Assembly: GCF_030272695.1 (NCBI RefSeq)
Contig: NZ_JARFYN010000031.1
Location: 1 to 64,000, forward strand
DNA length: 64,000 nt
Reading direction: 5' to 3'
Origin: Martinezella calliandrae
Lineage (GTDB): Bacteria > Pseudomonadota > Alphaproteobacteria > Rhizobiales > Rhizobiaceae
Both the position numbers and the translations under genes were made by a program. Position 1 is the first letter of the stretch. Every line of letters starts with the position of its first letter. The notes beneath the pieces are model-generated. The model was not told where the DNA came from and did no database searches. It was given only the letters and a program-made list of their open reading frames with translations. Of this stretch, positions 57,214-64,000 are shown piece by piece.

Positions 57214-57425
57214 CTAACCGGCCGCCGACCGCCGGGCCAAGGAGGAAGAACATCTAAGGACCTGCCTGACAAACACGCGGGCAGCCGCCGCCAATACCGT
57301 ACAATGCGAAGGCGCTGAGACCGTCGACCCGAATTAGGCGCTCAATGCTTGTTCAGTGAGATGAATTTCCTGCGCGAAGTTTCGCCCGCCGATTATCCCA
57401 TCACCACAGCGAGAGGAGAGCAATT

Positions 57426-58451
57426 GTGAGCTTTCTCGAAACGAGTTTGGAGCTGTTTCGGCAAAAATATGCGCCAGACCTAGGTCCCGAGCAATACGCT
57501 CACCACACTGGACTTGACCGGGACGGCAATTCGATGAGTGGCTCGTTGTTGTGGGCAAAGGCTGAGGCCCAGAGGATCAATAATGCGCTCGACACCGGGA
57601 CAGCCAATATGGTGGATGCCGAGATCAAGTTGGCGCAAGAACTTCAGCAGAAAGTGAGAGACTATGTCCGATGGCATCATCAAGACGAGCGGTCTCAAAA
57701 AGGGGTGTCAATTCTGGAGTATGGCCCCGGAACAGTGCGGGCATTCCAACAGAAGACCCTTCCCCTTGCAACGGAATTGCGCGGTAAGGCCTCACGCTGC
57801 GTACTGGTCGATCGCTCGAACGAGTTCCTTCGGGACATTGAGCAATTGCCTGCTCCTTGCGGCTTGAAAATCGAATTCATTCGCGACGATATATTTTCTG
57901 GGCAGCGCTTTTTTTTCGATGAGGAAGCGGCATTTGTCGTCATGTTTGGCCGGACATTTGGAAACCTCGCCGCCAGCATAAGTGAAACCCCTCCCGTGAC
58001 GACGGTCGTCCAGGCGCTGAAGACAATATCGAACAGCGCGAAGCGGTGCTGGCTTGCAATCTCAATTGGCTCGGATCTGAGGTGGGATGTCGCAAGAGCC
58101 TACTACGAAGCGCATCCTGAATTTCAGCTGAATGTATTCTATCGAATGAAGGCAGAGTTACCCGTCGACGATAATTTTGATCCCAGTGCCTTTGAGTATG
58201 AAGCAGATATGAAGGGTAACGACAAGTTCATGCAAGTAATACATACGGCGATCGTAAATAGAGATTTATCATTTAATCTTAATGAAGAAAGCATCGCATT
58301 GAAAAGCGGTGATCGTCTGCATTTAAAGAACTCGTTTTCTTTTTCCGAAGCGTTTTTCAGGGAATGTGCGAACTTGGCAGGGCTTGTGCCGATCGACGTG
58401 CTTTCAGATAATGCCGGCTCAGACATTCACGTGTTAGAAAAGGCGACTTAA
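57426..58451 (+). CDS. EgtD-like SAM-dependent methyltransferase
   Basis: The 341-residue protein resembles the histidine-specific methyltransferase family (EgtD, Methyltransf_33): GVSILEYGPGTVRAFQQKTL as motif I, RCVLVDRSNEFLRDIEQLPA, FGRTFGNLAA, FEYEADMKGNDKFMQVIHTA and a C-terminal RLHLKNSFSFSEAFFRECAN. EgtD makes trimethyl-histidine for ergothioneine, but other members act on other amino-compounds, and no EgtB-like gene is near. It follows a NifA/RpoN promoter, so it should be expressed during nitrogen fixation. Start ATG/GTG: GTG 57426 with a GAGAGGAG site. Confidence 0.78.
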   Translation: MSFLETSLELFRQKYAPDLGPEQYAHHTGLDRDGNSMSGSLLWAKAEAQRINNALDTGTANMVDAEIKLAQELQQKVRDYVRWHHQDERSQKGVSILEYGPGTVRAFQQKTLPLATELRGKASRCVLVDRSNEFLRDIEQLPAPCGLKIEFIRDDIFSGQRFFFDEEAAFVVMFGRTFGNLAASISETPPVTTVVQALKTISNSAKRCWLAISIGSDLRWDVARAYYEAHPEFQLNVFYRMKAELPVDDNFDPSAFEYEADMKGNDKFMQVIHTAIVNRDLSFNLNEESIALKSGDRLHLKNSFSFSEAFFRECANLAGLVPIDVLSDNAGSDIHVLEKAT

Positions 58452-58704
58452 AAACAAGTCTTTCCGCCGTCGCCGGCGAACGTCAATCCTAGCATGCGAT
58501 GGCCAATAACCGGCCGTTTTGACCATGTCTGGCAAGACTTTGCTGTCCATTATCAGTCAGAGCGACATGGGGTATCGGGCGTGGAAGACTGGACAACCTT
58601 CACAGTTGAAACGCTTGGTCGCCGAGCCCGATGTCCTGGCGAGAAGAGGCGTCAGGAGTCCCGCTTGCTCATCAGGCGTCTAATAGGTCAGTGTCGCATG
58701 GCTT

Positions 58705-58799
58705 TGTCCGATGGGCGACAATGCTGGATATAAGAAATATACAATTTTTGCCTATTGTATTGAATTAGCATCGATTTCTACTTTGGCACGCCCATTGCT
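58705..58799 (+). promoter_or_regulatory. NifA activator site and RpoN promoter for the monooxygenase unit
   Basis: TGT-N10-ACA (58705-58720) and, 63 bases later, TGGCACGCCCATTGCT (58784-58799), an exact -24/-12 consensus. The architecture equals that at 57121-57213. Confidence 0.88.
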
Positions 58800-58854
58800 G
58801 CGACGCATTTGCGGACGCGTCACGGGCCGACGATAATCGCACGGAGATGTCGAT

Positions 58855-59016
58855 ATGTTAGCACAATACTTTCTGCCGGGCCCTACGTCCGGTTATCAGC
58901 AGAACGTTCCAGATCCAGAAGACGGAAGAGACCGCGCAGACGTTTTCAGTTGTGCGCGGGCGAGCGAAACGAATGCCCCGAGCAAAGCCTCATCGCCGTC
59001 GCAACTTCCGATCTAA
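58855..59016 (+). CDS. Small ORF (53 residues) after a NifA/RpoN promoter
   Basis: ATG 58855 is preceded by ACGGAG at eight bases and lies 55 bases after the -12 element. The peptide MLAQYFLPGPTSGYQQNVPD continues PEDGRDRADVFSCARASETN and ends in a serine/proline-rich tail. No family recognised. It is the first frame on the NifA-driven transcript, before the monooxygenase gene. It may be a real small protein, a leader or chance. Confidence 0.4.
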   Translation: MLAQYFLPGPTSGYQQNVPDPEDGRDRADVFSCARASETNAPSKASSPSQLPI

Positions 59017-59217
59017 GGGCGCCTCATAAGCGGTTCTTCGCACGTGGCGATCGATGCCGACCGCCCAAACGGGTTCTGGATTAGATATTCGGCGGATTAC
59101 TGCCGAAACTCCCTCATGCCCGTCGTCAAAACCGCGCGAAGTTGGCAGCAAATTTGCGTGCTGGCGCGATGCCTTGGCGTATCGGTCCAGACCCTTGCAA
59201 TTGCAGGAACCTAAACC

Positions 59218-61161
59218 ATGGAACACTCCACAGACCCGGACCAGTTCCGCCGGCGTATCGCCGAAGCGCTCCCTTCGGCCAATATTCCAACCCTGTTGCT
59301 CCTTCTTTATCAGTTCACAGGACGAGACTATTGGCTAAACCCGCCGTTTATTCCCGTGAAGAGCGGATGGGACGACAACGATTCCGGCGGTCTGACAGTC
59401 GAACTGCAGGCGGAGGTTCGCGATGCAGCACTGACCGCCATCACGGCGTGGCGCCAGGGAGAACACATCGCCAAGCCGGACTTATCGGCAGAAGAGTTGA
59501 TCCGCATGCTATCCATGTCGGAGGCTGAGCCTATTCCGCCGGAATATGCTGACATGATGATCCACAAGCTGCGGAGGTATTCGGGCGTGGTTCCCGATCC
59601 GGTGTGCTTGCCGGAGGACTTCCGCGTGCTTGTCATCGGAGCCGGCATGTCCGGTATGGCAGCCGCAATTCGGCTACGACAACTGGGCGTTTCCTACATC
59701 CAGATCGAAAAGCAAAACCGCACCGGCGGCGTCTGGCATTCACATCACTACCCTGGCTGTGGAGTGGACACGCCCGGACATCTTTACTCCTACACTTTTG
59801 CCAGTGGCGACTGGAGCAAGTTCTTCCCTTTGCAGCGGGAAATCGACGACTATCTTAACCGGGTTGCCTGCGAATTCGGGATCGAGAGCTCGATCCGCTA
59901 CGGCACGGAATGCCTCCACACTCGCTATGACGAAGAGAGCCGGACTTGGCATTCCCGGTTGCTCTTGCCAGACGGTACGGAAGAAACCCTCGTGACCAAT
60001 GTGGTCATTTCGGCCGTCGGAGGCTTTACCACGCCGAAATGGCCGAATATTTCAGGCCTGCGTGACTTCGACGGCCCGGTGATACACACCTCGAATTGGG
60101 ATCCAGATGTTTCACTCGACGGCAAACGCGTGGCTGTGATTGGTAATGGAGCCTCGGCAATGCAGGTTGTCCCAGCAATCGCAGATCGGGTGGGTGCCCT
60201 GACAATCTTTCAACGGTCGCGCCAATGGGCGGCGCCCTTTCCAAAGTTTCGTATGCCGGTTGCCGAGCCGGTGCGGTTCTTGCTGCGCGAGGTACCACAC
60301 TACGAGTGGCTTTATAGGCTCCGGCTGAGTTGGATTTTTGACAGTCAAGTGCACCAGTCCCTACAGAAGGACCCGGCGTGGACGCATCCTGATCGCTCTG
60401 TGAATGCGATGAACGACGACCATCGCGAGACCTACACACGATATATCGAAGAGCAGCTGGCCGGGCATCCCGAGCTATTGGCCAAGGTCATCCCGCCCTA
60501 CCCGCCATTCGGCAAGCGAATGCTCCTGGACAACGGCTGGTACCGAACCCTGTTGAGGCCGCAAGTTAATCTAGTAGACAGCGCTGCTGCCCATGTTGAA
60601 GGCAAGTCGATCCGCGCGATAAATGGCGACACCCATGAGGCAGACGTTCTCATTGTCGCCTCGGGCTACGACATCACACGCTTCTTGCTTCCGGTTCAGG
60701 TATTCGGACGCAATGGCGTGACAGTGCGTGAGGTCTGGAACGATGACGACTGTCAGGCCTATCTGGGTACCGTCGTGGCGGGCTTTCCGAACTTCTTCAT
60801 GCTCTACGGTCCCAATACAGCCCTCGGTCATCGCGGCAACTTCATTTTCACGATCGAAAGCCAACTCGATTACGTGCTGAGCGTTCTGCGCCAGATGGGA
60901 GAAAAGAAGCTGATCGAGGTGGAATGCCGGCAAGACGTATATCAACGCTACAACCGGACGATCCAAGAAATGCACCAGAAGATGATCTGGAGCCATCCCG
61001 GCATGTCTACCTATTTCCGCAACGACCGGGGTCGAATCGTGACCAACAGCCCTTGGCGCCTGATCGATTATTGGAACCTGACGAAGGAAGCAGATCTCGG
61101 TGACTACCGCACGACGTGCCGCATCGGCTCCCAGTCGGAGACCACGGCGAAAGCGGTTTGA
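59218..61161 (+). CDS. FAD-dependent monooxygenase of Baeyer-Villiger type
   Basis: The 647-residue protein has an N-terminal extension of about 130 residues, then the FAD motif VLVIGAGMSGMAAAIRLRQL, GVWHSHHYPGCGVDTPGHLY, the fingerprint FDGPVIHTSNWDPD (F-x-G-x3-H-x3-W as in Baeyer-Villiger enzymes), and the NADPH-site VAVIGNGASAMQVVPAIADR. These enzymes insert oxygen next to ketones or oxidise heteroatoms. It follows an ideal NifA/RpoN promoter, so it is likely bacteroid-expressed. A homologous probable FAD monooxygenase is recalled from NGR234 (y4iD). The substrate is unknown. Confidence 0.88.
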   Translation: MEHSTDPDQFRRRIAEALPSANIPTLLLLLYQFTGRDYWLNPPFIPVKSGWDDNDSGGLTVELQAEVRDAALTAITAWRQGEHIAKPDLSAEELIRMLSMSEAEPIPPEYADMMIHKLRRYSGVVPDPVCLPEDFRVLVIGAGMSGMAAAIRLRQLGVSYIQIEKQNRTGGVWHSHHYPGCGVDTPGHLYSYTFASGDWSKFFPLQREIDDYLNRVACEFGIESSIRYGTECLHTRYDEESRTWHSRLLLPDGTEETLVTNVVISAVGGFTTPKWPNISGLRDFDGPVIHTSNWDPDVSLDGKRVAVIGNGASAMQVVPAIADRVGALTIFQRSRQWAAPFPKFRMPVAEPVRFLLREVPHYEWLYRLRLSWIFDSQVHQSLQKDPAWTHPDRSVNAMNDDHRETYTRYIEEQLAGHPELLAKVIPPYPPFGKRMLLDNGWYRTLLRPQVNLVDSAAAHVEGKSIRAINGDTHEADVLIVASGYDITRFLLPVQVFGRNGVTVREVWNDDDCQAYLGTVVAGFPNFFMLYGPNTALGHRGNFIFTIESQLDYVLSVLRQMGEKKLIEVECRQDVYQRYNRTIQEMHQKMIWSHPGMSTYFRNDRGRIVTNSPWRLIDYWNLTKEADLGDYRTTCRIGSQSETTAKAV

Positions 61162-61484
61162 AATGACAACCCACCAGCCGCTCATGATTGGGCGCCGTTG
61201 AGATTGGGAATTTATGACTGTGACAGATCATTGCGAAGACGCCGCTTTGTCGAATAGCACAGCGATCACGTGGAACGAGTTTGCAGACAGTTGTCTATCG
61301 GGTTGCGCCCCTAATAGATTTCCGCATCGATCGATGCGACATTTGCGTTTGCGAGACCCTGGAAAATGATGATCTACACGCTGCATTCGTTCATCTCCTC
61401 AATGGTCCAGCTGGGTATCGAACGCCTAGTCGGCGGCGGTGGCATTGCAATCGATGCCCTCGGCCAGAGGCGCAACACCGACGG
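61162..61484. other. Intergenic region before hupSL
   Basis: No supported gene; the monooxygenase ends here and the hydrogenase promoter begins after it. Confidence 0.45.
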
Positions 61485-61574
61485 TGTCATGGCGCTGACT
61501 GTCAGCAGGCAAAAATCTTAATCCTCATCAACCTCCAGTCCGAATGAACTTCTACAACTGGTGCGCTTTTTGCA
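61485..61574 (+). promoter_or_regulatory. NifA/RpoN-type promoter of hupSL
   Basis: TGGTGCGCTTTTTGCA (61559-61574) has GG-N10-GC and matches -24/-12 promoters well. TGT-N10-ACT (61485-61500) 58 bases upstream is one base from a NifA site. hupSL of R. leguminosarum is known to be NifA-dependent, consistent with this. Confidence 0.7.
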
Positions 61575-61635
61575 GGCGTCTGCCTCGACGTCGTTGGCTT
61601 GAAAAGCCTGGGGGATGCAACGTTCGAGGAGCAAT

Positions 61636-62718
61636 ATGGCCGCGCCAGAAACGTTTTACGATATCATCCGCCGCCAGGGTGTAACCCGCCGCAGTTTCCT
61701 GAAATTCTGCAGCCTGACGGCAGTCAGCCTCGGCTTCGGCCCCGATACTGCGACCGCAATGGCAGAGGCGCTCGAAACCAACGAGCGTGTACCGGTGATC
61801 TGGATGCATGGGCTCGAATGCACCTGCTGTTCGGAAAGCTTCATCCGCTCGGCTCATCCGCTGGTCAAGGACGTCGTCCTGTCGATGATCTCGCTCGATT
61901 ACGACGATACGATCATGGCGGCAGCCGGCTACCAGGCCGAGGCGATCCTTGAGGAGACCAGGGAAAAGTACAAGGGCAAGTACATTCTTGCCGTTGAAGG
62001 CAATCCGCCGCTCAACGAAGACGGTATGTTCTGCATCGATGGCGGCAGGCCCTTTGTCGAGAAGCTCAAATGGATGGCCGAGGGTGCCCTGGCTATTATC
62101 GCCTGGGGAACCTGCGCCTCCTGGGGCTGCGTTCAGGCGGCAAAACCGAACCCCACTGGGGCGACGCCGATCGACAAAGTGATCCGCGACAAGCCGATTA
62201 TCAAAGTGCCGGGCTGTCCGCCCATCGCAGAGGTGATGACCGGCGTCATCACATTCATCACCACGTTCGGCAAGCTGCCCGAACTCGACCGTCAGGGCCG
62301 GCCGAAGATGTTCTATTCGCAGCGTATCCACGACAAGTGCTATCGCCGCCCGCATTTCGACGCTGGCCAGTTCGTTGAGGAATGGGACGATGAAGGCGCG
62401 CGCAAGGGCTACTGCCTTTACAAGATGGGCTGCAAAGGACCGACCACCTACAATGCCTGTTCGACCGTTCGTTGGAATGGCGGTGTCTCCTTCCCGATCC
62501 AGTCCGGCCATGGCTGCATTGGCTGCTCGGAAGACGGTATCTGGGACAAGGACAGCTTCTATTCCCGGCTGACGCATATCAACCAATTCGGCATAGAAGC
62601 CACTGCCGACCAAGTGGGTATGACCGCAGCCGGTGTTGTCGGCGGCGTGATTGCTGCCCACGCTGCAATCACGACCGCCAAGCGGGTCATTACCAAGCGC
62701 GGGAAACGCAACCTTTAA
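61636..62718 (+). CDS. hupS: HupS, small subunit of uptake [NiFe] hydrogenase
   Basis: HupS relays electrons from the HupL active site through iron-sulphur clusters. From ATG 61636 the 360-residue protein begins with a Tat signal (TRRSFLKFCSLTAVSLGFG). Cluster ligands include LECTCCSESF, GTCASWGC, PGCPP, HDKCYRR, YKMGCKGPTTYNAC and HGCIGCSEDGIWD. The frame is open to 61615, but ATG 61636 (MAAPETFYDIIRRQGV) fits the family. The enzyme recycles hydrogen made by nitrogenase. Confidence 0.96.
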   Translation: MAAPETFYDIIRRQGVTRRSFLKFCSLTAVSLGFGPDTATAMAEALETNERVPVIWMHGLECTCCSESFIRSAHPLVKDVVLSMISLDYDDTIMAAAGYQAEAILEETREKYKGKYILAVEGNPPLNEDGMFCIDGGRPFVEKLKWMAEGALAIIAWGTCASWGCVQAAKPNPTGATPIDKVIRDKPIIKVPGCPPIAEVMTGVITFITTFGKLPELDRQGRPKMFYSQRIHDKCYRRPHFDAGQFVEEWDDEGARKGYCLYKMGCKGPTTYNACSTVRWNGGVSFPIQSGHGCIGCSEDGIWDKDSFYSRLTHINQFGIEATADQVGMTAAGVVGGVIAAHAAITTAKRVITKRGKRNL

Positions 62719-62744
62719 CGTCTGCAGGGACAGGAAGGATCACG

Positions 62745-64000
<1,256 letters not shown>

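Noticed and set aside
58781..58860. Frame-shadow ORFs over the NifA promoter region
   Set aside because: They start inside promoter elements and lack family likeness or ribosome sites.

Overview
The window reads as part of the symbiotic plasmid of a Rhizobium of the R. tropici type. The evidence is nod genes under canonical nod boxes, an operon of nodA, an acyltransferase, nodF and nodE (the order recalled for the R. tropici nodA2-hsnT-nodFE operon), a complete fix respiratory set, NifA/RpoN-type promoters, uptake hydrogenase genes, and a repABC-family RepC. No chromosomal housekeeping block is present. Broken genes and long non-coding stretches between conserved operons are typical of a mosaic accessory replicon.

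Left edge to 8 kb. The start of a nodA runs off the left end and faces a frameshifted nodD across a nod box. A degenerate stretch follows with two paralogous XRE-type regulators, a DUF3846-like gene, a solitary repC preceded by a probable antisense ctRNA, and a decayed bioB.

8 to 13.6 kb. fixK, fixJ and fixL lie on the minus strand, followed by a hemN with a FixK box. 13.8 to 18.4 kb holds thiCOSGE behind a TPP riboswitch.

18.6 to 28.8 kb. ompW, fixGHIS, fixNOQP and a pseudoazurin gene make the high-affinity cbb3 respiratory module. FixK-type boxes precede hemN, ompW, fixN and the pseudoazurin gene, so oxygen sensing by FixLJ and relay through FixK can be read from the DNA.

29.4 to 33.2 kb. 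A tight three-gene operon encodes a HemN/HemW-like radical SAM protein, a SAM methyltransferase and an MFS transporter. It looks like a small-molecule pathway with its own exporter and is the least explained cluster here. Beta-carbonic anhydrase plus a SulP transporter (33.6 to 35.8 kb) and an amino acid permease follow.

38.4 to 50.7 kb. This is the second nod region: nodE, nodF, hsnT and nodA behind a nod box, with the relic of a divergent nodD. It continues with queE-queD-queC, an AraC regulator, the only intact nodD, a nodO-like RTX protein with an apparent frameshift, and a canonical nod box reading into two predicted exported proteins of unknown role.

50.8 to 64 kb. An omptin relic, a second hemN, a porin and a P450/ferredoxin pair are followed by three operons with NifA/RpoN-type promoters. 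These drive an EgtD-like methyltransferase, a small ORF with a Baeyer-Villiger-type monooxygenase, and hupSL (hupL runs off the right edge). The expected programme is flavonoid/NodD control of Nod factor and exported proteins, then FixLJ-FixK and NifA control of micro-aerobic respiration, haem synthesis and hydrogen recycling in the nodule.
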